Source of the DNA: JAYQKL01 sp049889415
GTDB lineage: Bacteria > Pseudomonadota > Alphaproteobacteria > RS24
Assembly: GCA_049889415.1 (NCBI GenBank)
Contig: JBMHDL010000003.1
Span: 434,001-498,000 of the forward strand
Length of the DNA stretch: 64,000 nucleotides
Direction of reading: 5' to 3'
The position numbers were made by a program, and so were the translations under genes. The notes under the pieces are model-generated. The model saw nothing but the letters and a program-made list of their open reading frames with translations. It searched no databases and was not told the origin of the DNA. Shown in pieces: positions 25,563 to 34,490 of the stretch. Positions within the stretch are counted from its first letter, which is position 1, and every line of letters begins with the position of its first letter.

Positions 25563-26664
25563 GTATCACGCCAAGGCGGCCCCGCATGATCACGCCTGTT
25601 TACGCGTGGATTTGTCCGCACTTGCCGCAAATTATCTCCATTACAAGGCCCTGTCCGACACAGCCGAGACAGCGGCCGTGGTCAAAGCCGATGCCTATGG
25701 TGTCGGCCTGTCGAAAGCGGCCCCCGCGCTTCATGAGGCCGGGTGTCGGAGCTTTTTTGTAGCCCAGGCCGGCGAAGGGGCACGCTTGCGTGAAACGCTG
25801 AAATCTGAAAAACGGGAGGCCGTCATTTATGTCATGAACGGCTATCTGGAAGGGGCATGGGCGTTTTATCAGACCCATCACCTGCGCCCGTGCCTCAACA
25901 GTCTTGCGGAAGTTCAACTCTGGGTCTCCGCCGGCGGGGGCGCTGCTGCGCTGCATGTGGATACCGGCTTTAACCGCCTCGGCTTGCCGCAGGCCGACAT
26001 CAACAATTTGCCGGATGATTTCACACCTGCCCTGCTGATGAGCCATCTTGCCTGCGCTGATACGCCAGACCATCCGATGAACAAAAAACAGCTGGCGGAT
26101 TTCGAAGAAAAAAAGAAATATTTTAAGGATGTTCCGGCCAGCCTGTCCAATTCTGGCGGGGCGCTGCTGGGTTCGGCATTTCATCAGGATTTGATCCGGG
26201 TTGGCATAGGGCTTTACGGCGGATCAGCAACCCTTGACGCCATCTCAGCCAACCGTCCGGTGGTGACGCTGCTAGCTCCCGTTCTTCAAACCCGGACCGT
26301 GCGATCCGGTGAAACGATAGGCTATGGCGCAACCTTCACCGCCGAAAAGGACATGCAGGTCGCCATCCTTGCCATTGGTTATGCCGACGGTTTTCCGCGC
26401 CTGTTGAGCCGACACGACAACGACGCGCATTTTGCCCGTGTCGCATTTGGCGACAGGCTCTGCCCGCTGGTTGGCCGGGTTTCAATGGATCTTCTGGCAG
26501 TGGACATTTCAGAGCTGGACACAAGCCTACAACCCGGTGATATGGCTGAAATATTTGGTCCCCGCATCCCCGTCGATGCCGTTGCGCAACAGGCTGGTAC
26601 GATTTCATATGAAATCCTCACGCAGCTTGGAAGCCGTTACAAACGCGTCTATGATACGGATTGA
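25555..26664 (+). CDS. alr: Alanine racemase
   Basis: Alr makes D-alanine for peptidoglycan using pyridoxal phosphate. The 369-residue protein has AVVKADAYGVG with the PLP lysine at 44, DTGFNRLG, and TIGYGATF with the catalytic Tyr257, followed by AIGYADGFPR. The ATG overlaps dnaB by eight bases, so translation is coupled. The dnaB-alr order is common in alphaproteobacteria; radA usually follows directly, but here mlaE-mlaF lie between. Confidence 0.95.
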   Translation: MSEYHAKAAPHDHACLRVDLSALAANYLHYKALSDTAETAAVVKADAYGVGLSKAAPALHEAGCRSFFVAQAGEGARLRETLKSEKREAVIYVMNGYLEGAWAFYQTHHLRPCLNSLAEVQLWVSAGGGAAALHVDTGFNRLGLPQADINNLPDDFTPALLMSHLACADTPDHPMNKKQLADFEEKKKYFKDVPASLSNSGGALLGSAFHQDLIRVGIGLYGGSATLDAISANRPVVTLLAPVLQTRTVRSGETIGYGATFTAEKDMQVAILAIGYADGFPRLLSRHDNDAHFARVAFGDRLCPLVGRVSMDLLAVDISELDTSLQPGDMAEIFGPRIPVDAVAQQAGTISYEILTQLGSRYKRVYDTD

Positions 26665-26685
26665 ATCATTATTCGGGATACCTGT

Positions 26686-27459
26686 ATGAATCTTGTCGCA
26701 AAAATCGGAAGCGTGACTTTGAATTTTGTCGCCGGTGTCGGCACTTTGTCTTTGTTTGTCGCCAAAGCCATCAATGCCATTGTCCGATCGCCACATTATG
26801 TCCGGTTGATCGGCCAGCAAATGCTGCGCATCGGTTATTTCTCTCTGCCAGTGGTTGCGCTAACTTCTTTCTTCACCGGCGGTGTTCTGGCATTGCAGAT
26901 TTATTATGGTGGAAACGAGTTTAATTCCGAAAGCATTGTCGCCAGTATTGTCGCCCTGGGCATCACACGGGAACTTGGTCCGGTTCTCGGCGGCCTGATG
27001 GTCGCGGGGCGAGTCAGTTCGGCTATTGCCGCTGAAATCGGGACCATGCGCGTCACCGAGCAAATTGACGCTTTGACCACCCTGTCCACTGACCCTTACA
27101 AATATCTTGTCGCTCCCCGCATTGTCGCCGCCCTTATCACCCTGCCACTTTTGGTAATTATTGCGGACATTATTGGCGTGATGGGCGGTTTCGTCGTCAG
27201 CACGCAATTGCTGGATTTCAACGCTGCACTTTACGTGCAACGGACCATTGACTTTATTCAACTCGATGACATCACGTCCGGCCTCATCAAAGCGTCTGTT
27301 TTCGGCTTCATCATCGCTGTCATGGGCTGCTATAACGGTTATTTTTCAGCCGGCGGCGCGCAAGGCGTTGGCCGGGCAACCACCAATGCAGTTGTCAGTT
27401 CGTCCATCCTTATCCTGTCGGCGAATTACATCATGACCTCCCTGCTTTTCTCGAATTGA
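26686..27459 (+). CDS. mlaE: MlaE-family phospholipid transport permease
   Basis: MlaE is the membrane subunit of the MCE/Mla ABC system that moves phospholipids between outer and inner membranes. The 257-residue protein has about five hydrophobic segments and the family segments RELGPVLGGLMVAGRVSSAIAAE and EQIDALTTLSTDPYKYLVAPR. It is followed seven bases later by the ATPase gene. No MlaD (MCE domain), MlaB or MlaC gene is next to it, so those parts, if present, are elsewhere. Direction of lipid movement cannot be decided here. Confidence 0.92.
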   Translation: MNLVAKIGSVTLNFVAGVGTLSLFVAKAINAIVRSPHYVRLIGQQMLRIGYFSLPVVALTSFFTGGVLALQIYYGGNEFNSESIVASIVALGITRELGPVLGGLMVAGRVSSAIAAEIGTMRVTEQIDALTTLSTDPYKYLVAPRIVAALITLPLLVIIADIIGVMGGFVVSTQLLDFNAALYVQRTIDFIQLDDITSGLIKASVFGFIIAVMGCYNGYFSAGGAQGVGRATTNAVVSSSILILSANYIMTSLLFSN

Positions 27460-27466
27460 GGTCAGT

Positions 27467-28240
27467 ATGACTGCACAAAAAGCCGTCGAATTGACAAATG
27501 TCCATAAGGGGTTCGGTCCGAAAAAGGTTCTCAAAGGGGTTGATTTGACCATCGAACAGGGACAGTCCGTCGTGGTCATTGGAGGCTCGGGCAGCGGCAA
27601 ATCCGTTATGATGAAAACCATTCTCGGACTGATGCGCCCTGATGCCGGATCCATAAAGGTCAATGGCACGGAAACCACAGGGTTGAAAGAATCCCAACAG
27701 CATCAAATGAACAAGCAATTCGGCATGCTGTTCCAGAACGGCGCCCTTTTTGACAGTCTTAAAATCTGGGAAAATGTCGCTTTTTCAGCCCGCCAGAACA
27801 GAAACTGTCCGGAAGCGGAAGGCCGCGAAATTGCCCTGTCCGCACTTGAGCGGGTCGGCCTAGGAGCCGAGTTGATGGACCGGTCGCCGGCAGAATTATC
27901 CGGCGGTATGCACAAACGGGTTGGTTTGGCCCGCGCCATTGCGGATCAACCTGACATCATCTTTTTTGACGAGCCGACCACTGGACTTGACCCGATTATG
28001 ACCGATGTCATAAATCAGCTTATTCGTGAATGCGCGCAGGATCTTGGCGCGGCCACGCTGACCATCACACATGATATGTCCAGTGTGCGCGCCATTGCCG
28101 ATAAGGTCGCATTTCTTTATCAAGGCACAATCATCTGGCAAGGCAGTCAGGAGGACATGCAGGGCAATCAGGACCCTTACCTCACCCAGTTTATGCAGGG
28201 CTTGGCAGAAGGCCCGATTTTCGTCGAAGGCAGCAATTAA
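27467..28240 (+). CDS. mlaF: MlaF-family phospholipid transport ATPase
   Basis: The ATPase that drives the MlaE permease. The 257-residue protein has Walker A GGSGSGKS (39-46), signature ELSGGMHKRVGLARA (about 142), Walker B IIFFDEPTTGLDP and switch His in ITHDMSS. ELSGGM followed by Lys-Arg is typical of MlaF. It is preceded by mlaE and overlaps radA by one base (TAATG). Assignment to lipid transport rests on the neighbour and the sequence class. Confidence 0.93.
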   Translation: MTAQKAVELTNVHKGFGPKKVLKGVDLTIEQGQSVVVIGGSGSGKSVMMKTILGLMRPDAGSIKVNGTETTGLKESQQHQMNKQFGMLFQNGALFDSLKIWENVAFSARQNRNCPEAEGREIALSALERVGLGAELMDRSPAELSGGMHKRVGLARAIADQPDIIFFDEPTTGLDPIMTDVINQLIRECAQDLGAATLTITHDMSSVRAIADKVAFLYQGTIIWQGSQEDMQGNQDPYLTQFMQGLAEGPIFVEGSN

Positions 28241-29625
28241 TGGCAAAATCCGGCTCACACTATGTCTGCCAGTCCTGTGGTGCCGTAACCAGCAAATGGA
28301 GCGGCAAATGCGAAAGCTGTGGTGAGTGGAATACGTTGGTCGAAGAGAAATCCGGGTCCACCCCGCCGCTTGGCCGCGCTGCGAAATCCGGCAAAGGGGG
28401 CAAGGCACAGATTATTGAACTGACAAGCCTTGCCGGTGAAGCTGAGACGCCGCTGCGCAACACAACCAAAATTGAGGAATTTGACCGGGTAATCGGCGGA
28501 GGCTTTGTGCCGGGTTCTGCCATCCTTCTGGGCGGCGACCCGGGTATCGGCAAATCGACAATCTTACTGCAGGCTGCAGCCGCGCTCGCTCAGGCGGGCA
28601 AACAGGTGGTCTATATTTCCGGTGAGGAAGCCATTGCCCAACTGCGGATGCGCGCCAGCCGGCTTGGACTGTCTGAGGCACCGGTCAAGCTCGGTGCTGA
28701 AACCAATGTTGCGGATATTCTGGCAACGCTCAAGAAAGATGAAACCCCTGATCTGGTGATTATTGATTCGATTCAGACAGTTTGGTCACCGAGCATTGAA
28801 AGTGCTCCCGGAACCGTCTCCCAGGTCCGCGCGGCCGCTCAGGAGTTGATCCACCACACCAAATCTGCGGACACCGCACTGGTTCTGGTCGGACATGTCA
28901 CCAAAGAGGGGCAAATCGCCGGTCCGCGTGTTCTGGAGCATATGGTTGATACCGTCGTCTATTTTGAGGGGGATCGTGGTCATAGTTTCCGTATTCTGCG
29001 GTCCGTCAAAAACCGGTTCGGCCCGACCGACGAAATCGGTGTGTTCGAAATGCGCGGCGCAGGGCTTGCCGAAGTGGCCAACCCGTCCGCCCTGTTCCTT
29101 GAAGCCAGAGAGAAAAACGTACCCGGAGCTGTCGTCTTTGCCGGCATTGAGGGAACACGGCCTCTTTTGGTCGAAATTCAAGCCTTGGCAGCCCCGTCAT
29201 CTCTGGCCACACCCCGGCGAGCAGTTGTCGGCTGGGACAGCAACCGCCTGTCCATGGTTCTAGCGGTTCTGGAGGCACGGTGTGGCATGAGTTTTGCCGG
29301 CAAGGATGTCTTCCTCAATGTCGCCGGCGGCCTCAGAATACATGAGCCGGCGGCGGATCTGGCTGTTGCTGCAGCCTTGATGTCCTCTTTGACCAACACA
29401 GCCTTGCCGAATGAAACCGTCGTTTTCGGGGAAATTAGCCTGTCGGGAGCCGTTCGACCTGTTGCGCAGACAACAGCACGGCTCAAGGAAGCCTCCAAGC
29501 TGGGGTTCTCAACAGCGCTGACCGCTTTGCCGGCCAATCAGGAGACACCCCCGCTGGACGCCACCCATATTGAGAGCCTGGGTGACCTGATGCAAACTCT
29601 CGGCGTTTTACCGGAAAGGGGCTGA
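28240..29625 (+). CDS. radA: DNA repair protein RadA
   Basis: RadA is a RecA-like helicase aiding branch migration in recombination. The 461-residue protein has an N-terminal four-cysteine zinc finger (Cys10, 13, 24, 27), the ATPase motif GGDPGIGKS (98-106), the RadA-specific KNRFG motif (257-261) and a C-terminal Lon-like domain (GVRP-type GAVRPV). ATG shares one base with the mlaF stop. It is followed by cvpA two bases after the stop. Confidence 0.97.
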   Translation: MAKSGSHYVCQSCGAVTSKWSGKCESCGEWNTLVEEKSGSTPPLGRAAKSGKGGKAQIIELTSLAGEAETPLRNTTKIEEFDRVIGGGFVPGSAILLGGDPGIGKSTILLQAAAALAQAGKQVVYISGEEAIAQLRMRASRLGLSEAPVKLGAETNVADILATLKKDETPDLVIIDSIQTVWSPSIESAPGTVSQVRAAAQELIHHTKSADTALVLVGHVTKEGQIAGPRVLEHMVDTVVYFEGDRGHSFRILRSVKNRFGPTDEIGVFEMRGAGLAEVANPSALFLEAREKNVPGAVVFAGIEGTRPLLVEIQALAAPSSLATPRRAVVGWDSNRLSMVLAVLEARCGMSFAGKDVFLNVAGGLRIHEPAADLAVAAALMSSLTNTALPNETVVFGEISLSGAVRPVAQTTARLKEASKLGFSTALTALPANQETPPLDATHIESLGDLMQTLGVLPERG

Positions 29626-29627
29626 GC

Positions 29628-30197
29628 ATGACCGACCTTTTCAACGGCCTTGATATTGTCATTCTGTTTGTCGTCAGCATCTCTACACTGATTGCCGTTC
29701 TGAGAGGGTTCACCAAGGAAACCCTCTCCATCACCGGCTGGGGATTAGCTTTACTTGGCACACTTTACAGTTTTCCCCTTACCAGACCGCTGGCCCGCAA
29801 TTTCATCGCACCCGACTGGCTGTCGGACGGTATTGTTCTCGTGACGACATTTGTCCTGCTGCTCATCGGCTTCAGCCTGATTACAAACTTTGTTGCCAAG
29901 AAAATGAAGAAAAGCAATTTTGGCAATCTCGATAGGGTCCTGGGAGGTGCTTTTGGTGTTGCCCGCGGACTGCTGATAATTGTCTTTGCCTATTATGTCA
30001 TCTTGCTGTTATTGCCTTATGAAGACCATCCTGACTGGTTGAAAAACGGTAAATTAGTCCCTCTGATACAGACCGGTACGACACATATCATGCGCATCAT
30101 CCCGATGGAAAATCTGTCTGACCGTATTCCAGCCATTGACCAGATGTTGCGAGAGCCGGGATATGAAGATTTCTTGAAAGGAACGCTGACAAAATGA
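29628..30197 (+). CDS. cvpA: CvpA family membrane protein
   Basis: CvpA is a small inner-membrane protein of uncertain role, named for colicin V production and often next to purF. The 189-residue protein has four hydrophobic segments within residues 8-30, 32-52, 68-90 and 105-132, and the family segments FTKETLSITGWGLA and GNLDRVLGGAFGVARG. The C-terminal third is soluble. It lies between radA and purF, the classic position. No specific function follows from the sequence. Confidence 0.9.
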   Translation: MTDLFNGLDIVILFVVSISTLIAVLRGFTKETLSITGWGLALLGTLYSFPLTRPLARNFIAPDWLSDGIVLVTTFVLLLIGFSLITNFVAKKMKKSNFGNLDRVLGGAFGVARGLLIIVFAYYVILLLLPYEDHPDWLKNGKLVPLIQTGTTHIMRIIPMENLSDRIPAIDQMLREPGYEDFLKGTLTK

Positions 30198-30271
30198 CCG
30201 GTTCAGGCTATAAGCAGTGTGTATTGAAACAAGGGTTGTTCATCCCCTTGAAGCAAACGGGCAGGTGAGAG

Positions 30272-31738
30272 TTGACCCATCTGACATATGAGGATTTCGA
30301 CGGCGACACACTTCGAGAGGAATGTGGTGTCTTTGGCATTTACAACCACCCCGATGCGGCTGCCCTCACCGCTTTGGGTCTTCATGCGCTTCAACACCGC
30401 GGACAGGAAGCCGCCGGCATTGTCAGTTTTGACGGCACACGTTTCAACTCCGAACGGCGCATGGGACTTGTCAGCGAACATTTCACCAAAGCCAACATAA
30501 TTGACCGTTTGGAAGGCAATGCGGCCATCGGGCATGTGCGCTATTCCACCACCGGGGAGACCATTTTACGTAATGTGCAGCCCCTATTCGCCGACTTGGC
30601 GGGGGGTGGCTTCGCCTGTGCCCATAATGGCAATTTGACCAATGCGCTGACCGTAAGGAATGAACTCGTCAAACGGGGGGCAATTTTTCAGTCAACCTCG
30701 GACACAGAGACCATTCTGCAGCTGGTGGCGCGATCTCAGAGACGTAAGACCGTTGACCGGCTGATTGACACCCTTTTTCAAATCCAGGGTGCCTACAGCC
30801 TCGTGGTTCTGACCAACAAGAAACTGATTGGGGCGCGTGACCCCCTCGGCATCCGGCCACTGGTCTTGGGTGACCTGGACGGCTCACCCGTCTTGGCCTC
30901 CGAGACCTGCGCCCTTGACATTATCGGCGCGACTTTTGTCCGCGAGGTGGAGAATGGGGAGATCATCGTCATTGATGAAAACGGGATTGAAAGCGTCAAG
31001 CCCTTCCCGGAGACGGCGCCGCGGCCGTGTATATTCGAATATATTTATTTCTCCCGCCCCGACTCCTTTCTGGACGGGCGCAGCATTTATGACTGCCGCA
31101 AGAATTTTGGCCGTGTGCTGGCCGAAGAAAGCGGCGTCCATGCTGATGTCGTGATACCGGTCCCGGACAGCGGCGTGCCGGCAGCGATTGGATATGCTGA
31201 AAAATCCGGGATACCGTTCGAACTCGGCATCATCCGCAACCATTATGTCGGACGAACCTTCATCGAACCGACCCAAGCCGTTCGTCAGCTTGGGGTAAAG
31301 CGCAAGCATAATCCAAACAAGGCTCACGTGGAGGGTAAACGGGTCATCCTAATCGACGACTCCATTGTTCGCGGAACGACTTCGGTGAAAATCGTTGAAA
31401 TGATGCGCGAAGCCGGCGCCACTGAGGTGCATATGCGAATTGCCTCACCGCCAATAACCCACCCTGACTTTTACGGCATTGACACACCCGACAAGGAGCA
31501 GCTTCTCGCGGCCAATCAAACTTTAGCGCAGATGTGTGACTATATCGGTGCCGATAGCCTGGCTTTTCTCAGCGTAGACGGCGTCTATCGGGCCATGGGG
31601 CACGCGGACGGGCGCAATCCAGATCAGCCGCAATATACCGATCATTGCTTCACCGGAGACTATCCCACGCCCCTGTCCGACCAGAATGGCGATGAGAAAA
31701 TCCAGCAACTTTCCCTGCTGAAAGAGAAAGCCGAGTGA
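30272..31738 (+). CDS. purF: Amidophosphoribosyltransferase
   Basis: PurF makes phosphoribosylamine from PRPP and glutamine, the first step of purine synthesis. The 488-residue product has the Ntn glutaminase nucleophile Cys18 in REECGVFGIY, so an 17-residue propeptide would be removed. The phosphoribosyltransferase motif VILIDDSIVRGTTS is near 355. The start is TTG at 30272, preceded by AGGTGAGAG. The Bacillus-type cysteines that hold an iron-sulfur cluster are mostly lost: HPDFYGID replaces HPCFYGID, and only one Cys remains in the C-terminal TDHCFTGDYPT. The stop overlaps the SDR gene by four bases. Confidence 0.97.
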   Translation: MTHLTYEDFDGDTLREECGVFGIYNHPDAAALTALGLHALQHRGQEAAGIVSFDGTRFNSERRMGLVSEHFTKANIIDRLEGNAAIGHVRYSTTGETILRNVQPLFADLAGGGFACAHNGNLTNALTVRNELVKRGAIFQSTSDTETILQLVARSQRRKTVDRLIDTLFQIQGAYSLVVLTNKKLIGARDPLGIRPLVLGDLDGSPVLASETCALDIIGATFVREVENGEIIVIDENGIESVKPFPETAPRPCIFEYIYFSRPDSFLDGRSIYDCRKNFGRVLAEESGVHADVVIPVPDSGVPAAIGYAEKSGIPFELGIIRNHYVGRTFIEPTQAVRQLGVKRKHNPNKAHVEGKRVILIDDSIVRGTTSVKIVEMMREAGATEVHMRIASPPITHPDFYGIDTPDKEQLLAANQTLAQMCDYIGADSLAFLSVDGVYRAMGHADGRNPDQPQYTDHCFTGDYPTPLSDQNGDEKIQQLSLLKEKAE

Positions 31739-32448
31739 CGCAGATCCATCATCAGCGCCTTGCTCTTGTGACCGGAGCCAGCCGTGGAATCGGTCGTGCA
31801 GTCGCCCTTGCCCTTGCAGCACAAGGTGATCACGTCCTTTTGATCGGTCGCGATGAGACAAGTCTCACATCCGTATATGACGAAATCAGCGATGCCGGCG
31901 GCGACGCCACGGGTGTACCGCTGGATGTTACGGACTATGCCGCCCTTGACCGGCTCGGAGCAATCATTGCTGAAAAATGGGGACGGTTGGACTCCCTTGT
32001 CGGCAATGCGGCTCTTCTCGGTCCTATGTCCCCGGTTGCCCATATTGCCGGTGAGGAGTTTGAGAAGCTGATGGCTGTCAATGTCACCGCGAACGCACGA
32101 CTTATTCAGTCCATGGAACCGCTGCTGTTGGCTTCTGACTCAGGGCGGGCTGTCTTTGTCACATCAGGTGTGGCGGAAAGCGCAAAACCTTTTTGGGGCG
32201 GCTATGCCACATCAAAAGCGGCCTTGAACACATTGGTGCGGTGTTGGGCCCATGAACAGCAGGGAACAAATCTTAAAATCAACCTGCTTTCCCCCGGCCC
32301 TGTCCGCACGGCCATGCGTGCCAAGGCCATGCCAGGCGAAAACCCGGACAGCTTGACCAGGCCGGAGGAGTTGGCTCCGCTGTTTTTGGAGATGCTGTCC
32401 CCTGACTGGACACAAACAGGTCAGATTATAGATTTTCGTCAGACTTAG
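31735..32448 (+). CDS. SDR family oxidoreductase
   Basis: A 237-residue short-chain dehydrogenase of unknown substrate. It has TGASRGIG (13-20), GNAALLG in place of the usual NNAG (about 90-96), catalytic Ser144, Tyr157 and Lys161 (YATSK). Start GTG at 31735 overlaps the purF stop by four bases (GTGA), so it is coupled to purF, as found in many alphaproteobacteria. The link to purine synthesis is unexplained. Its 3' end overlaps the convergent lipoprotein gene by 23 bases. Confidence 0.85.
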   Translation: MTQIHHQRLALVTGASRGIGRAVALALAAQGDHVLLIGRDETSLTSVYDEISDAGGDATGVPLDVTDYAALDRLGAIIAEKWGRLDSLVGNAALLGPMSPVAHIAGEEFEKLMAVNVTANARLIQSMEPLLLASDSGRAVFVTSGVAESAKPFWGGYATSKAALNTLVRCWAHEQQGTNLKINLLSPGPVRTAMRAKAMPGENPDSLTRPEELAPLFLEMLSPDWTQTGQIIDFRQT

Positions 32449-32977
32449 GGGGCTTAGCCCCCTCAGATGCAGCCGCTGCGTCCGTCTGACGCTCAGACTG
32501 ACGCTCGGGGGGCATCAGACAGGATTTGAGGATACGAGCGCAATGGCCTTTTGCCCGCTCCGAAGTGACTTCAAAGCTGATTTCCTCAACCTTTGCATCT
32601 TTCATCCAGACACCGACCCGACATCCCTTCTGGACGACATCAATCCAGTCATGATGGCCCAAAAATGTGTGATCATAGGCACTGCAATAATAATTATGCG
32701 TATAGGCTGAACAGCCGTGATGACGATGGCCATAAAGGGGGTCCCGCTCAAACCGTGTCGTAACATTGGAATAGGTGAGAACCTGTTTCTCTTCTTTAAG
32801 GTCAACGGTAGCATCAGGAAGACCTGCACAGGCTATAATGTCCTCTGCTGTTTTTCCCCTGAGTTCCTCAACTGCATTTTTCAAAAACAGATCAAGTTCA
32901 GGATTATGTGGACTAGCACATGCAGAGACCATAAGGGCCAGACCGAAAGCGACCATTACGTTGATATTTTTCGTCAT
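32426..32977 (-). CDS. Putative Cys/His-rich lipoprotein
   Basis: I do not recognise this 183-residue protein. It starts with a lipoprotein signal ending MVSAC (Cys20). Next comes GKTAEDIIACAGLPDAT, a pattern faintly like the BamE/SmpA fold but not sufficient to name it. A central stretch is very rich in His, Tyr and Cys (YGHRHHGCSAY, HNYYCSAYDH, FLGHHDW) and there are further cysteines (KGCRVGVW, GHCARILKSC), so metal binding or disulfides are possible. The C-terminus is polar. The gene ends inside the SDR gene. There is no ribosome site, and a -10-like TATTGT lies seven bases before ATG. Confidence 0.75.
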   Translation of the reverse strand: MTKNINVMVAFGLALMVSACASPHNPELDLFLKNAVEELRGKTAEDIIACAGLPDATVDLKEEKQVLTYSNVTTRFERDPLYGHRHHGCSAYTHNYYCSAYDHTFLGHHDWIDVVQKGCRVGVWMKDAKVEEISFEVTSERAKGHCARILKSCLMPPERQSERQTDAAAASEGAKPPKSDENL

Positions 32978-32983
32978 ATGCTG

Positions 32984-33012
32984 ACAATAAAGTTAAAAAG
33001 AATTTTTGTGAA
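32984..33012 (-). promoter_or_regulatory. Candidate promoter giving a leaderless lipoprotein mRNA
   Basis: Minus-strand TTCACA (33007-33012), 17-base spacer and TATTGT (32984-32989). The expected start, about seven bases further, coincides with the ATG at 32975-32977. No Shine-Dalgarno sequence precedes the ATG. Confidence 0.35.
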
Positions 33013-33064
33013 GGGTCGGACGCCGTAAAACCTATGAAAAGATTAACTGGTCGGGCGAAGGGCG

Positions 33065-34474
33065 CTATTTTTTGTCCGCATAAGGGTTTTTGCCCTTGCG
33101 GATAAAAAATCTGATCGGTGTGCCGGTGAGATTAAACTGCTCGCGCAGGGAATTGGTCAAATATCGGATATAGGAGTCCGGCACGGCATGGCCTCGGCTG
33201 GAAAAGGCCACAAAAGTCGGGGGACGCGACTTGGCTTGCGTGACATATCTCAGCCTAACGGGACGGCCTTTATCGGCCGGCGGATTATGTTTCGACGTCG
33301 CCCCCTCCAACCATTTATTCAGCCTGGCGGTACCGACACGCGCGTTCCAGATTTCCTGTTGCCGGGCAATGGCCGGCATCAATTCAGTCAACCCCTTTCC
33401 GGTTTTGGCGGAAAAAGTCAAAACCGGTACACCTTTCAGTTTAGGCAGGGCAAATTCAAGTTTATCCCGAATGATGGAACGCACTTCCTTTCGATCCAGT
33501 TTAAGATCCCACTTGTTGACGGCTATCACAAGCGCACGGCCTTCGCGCTCCACTAGATCCGCAAGTTGTATATCCTGCTTGTCAAACGGCGTCTCGGCGT
33601 CAATCATCAGCACGACAACCTCGGCGAATTTCACCGCTCGCAATCCGTCGGCGACTGAGAGCTTTTCAAGCTTTTCCGTCACCCGCGATTTCCGTCGGAC
33701 ACCAGCCGTGTCCCAAAGCTTGATACGACGTTCAACCTGTCCGTCACCGGTTTGCTGTAGCCATGTCCATTCAACCCCGATCGAGTCGCGTGTGATGCCT
33801 GCCTCCGGGCCTGTCAGCAGGCGTTCCTCCCCCAAGAGCTTGTTGATCAGGGTTGATTTGCCCGCATTCGGCCGGCCCAAAATGGCAACACGAAGGGGCT
33901 TTTCAAGATTGAGTGTGAAGGGTGCATCAGGATCAAATTCCTCCTCCTCATCTTCAAAATCCTCGACAATATCAGGCCGGCTCTCAATGGCGTCCCGCAC
34001 CAGCGTATACAGGTCTCCCATCCCGTGACCATGCTCTGCCGACAAGCCGATCGGCTCGCCAAGCCCCAACTCATAGGCTTCGAAAAAACCTGTCTCACCT
34101 GCAGTGCCTTCATATTTGTTGGCGGCAAGGATAACCGGCTTCGTAGTCCGGCGAATCAAATCGGCGAAAAACCTGTCTTCTGGCAAAATTCCGGCACGAG
34201 CATCCGTCAGCATCAAAATCATGTCTGCCTGGGCCATGGCAAGCTCGGTCTGATGCCGCATGCGGGCTTCCAAGGAGCCTTTCGGCGCATCTTCGAGACC
34301 CGCCGTATCAACCACCGTAAAGCGTAAATCGCCGAGCTTGGCGTCACCCTCCCGCCGGTCACGTGTCACCCCGGGTCTGTCATCAACAAGCGCGAGTCGA
34401 CGCCCGGTGAGGCGGTTGAACAGGGTTGATTTCCCAACATTGGGACGCCCCACTATGGCGAGGGTGAAAGTCAT
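33065..34474 (-). CDS. der: Ribosome biogenesis GTPase Der
   Basis: Der (EngA) has two tandem GTPase domains and a KH-like domain and acts in 50S assembly. The 469-residue protein shows GRPNVGKST (9-17) and GRPNAGKST (200-208), each followed by DTAG switch motifs and NKxD (NKYE in the first domain, NKWD in the second). An acidic linker (EDFEDEEEEFDPD, about 171-183) joins the domains. It starts 16 bases after the bamB stop. The order TPR-bamB-der is widespread in proteobacteria. Confidence 0.97.
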   Translation of the reverse strand: MTFTLAIVGRPNVGKSTLFNRLTGRRLALVDDRPGVTRDRREGDAKLGDLRFTVVDTAGLEDAPKGSLEARMRHQTELAMAQADMILMLTDARAGILPEDRFFADLIRRTTKPVILAANKYEGTAGETGFFEAYELGLGEPIGLSAEHGHGMGDLYTLVRDAIESRPDIVEDFEDEEEEFDPDAPFTLNLEKPLRVAILGRPNAGKSTLINKLLGEERLLTGPEAGITRDSIGVEWTWLQQTGDGQVERRIKLWDTAGVRRKSRVTEKLEKLSVADGLRAVKFAEVVVLMIDAETPFDKQDIQLADLVEREGRALVIAVNKWDLKLDRKEVRSIIRDKLEFALPKLKGVPVLTFSAKTGKGLTELMPAIARQQEIWNARVGTARLNKWLEGATSKHNPPADKGRPVRLRYVTQAKSRPPTFVAFSSRGHAVPDSYIRYLTNSLREQFNLTGTPIRFFIRKGKNPYADKK

Positions 34475-34490
34475 CTTAGTCTCTAACTGC

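Noticed and set aside
32447..32463. Hairpin AGGGGGC-TTA-GCCCCCT at the end of the SDR gene as a terminator
   Set aside because: No T-run follows on either strand and the sequence is inside the lipoprotein coding region.
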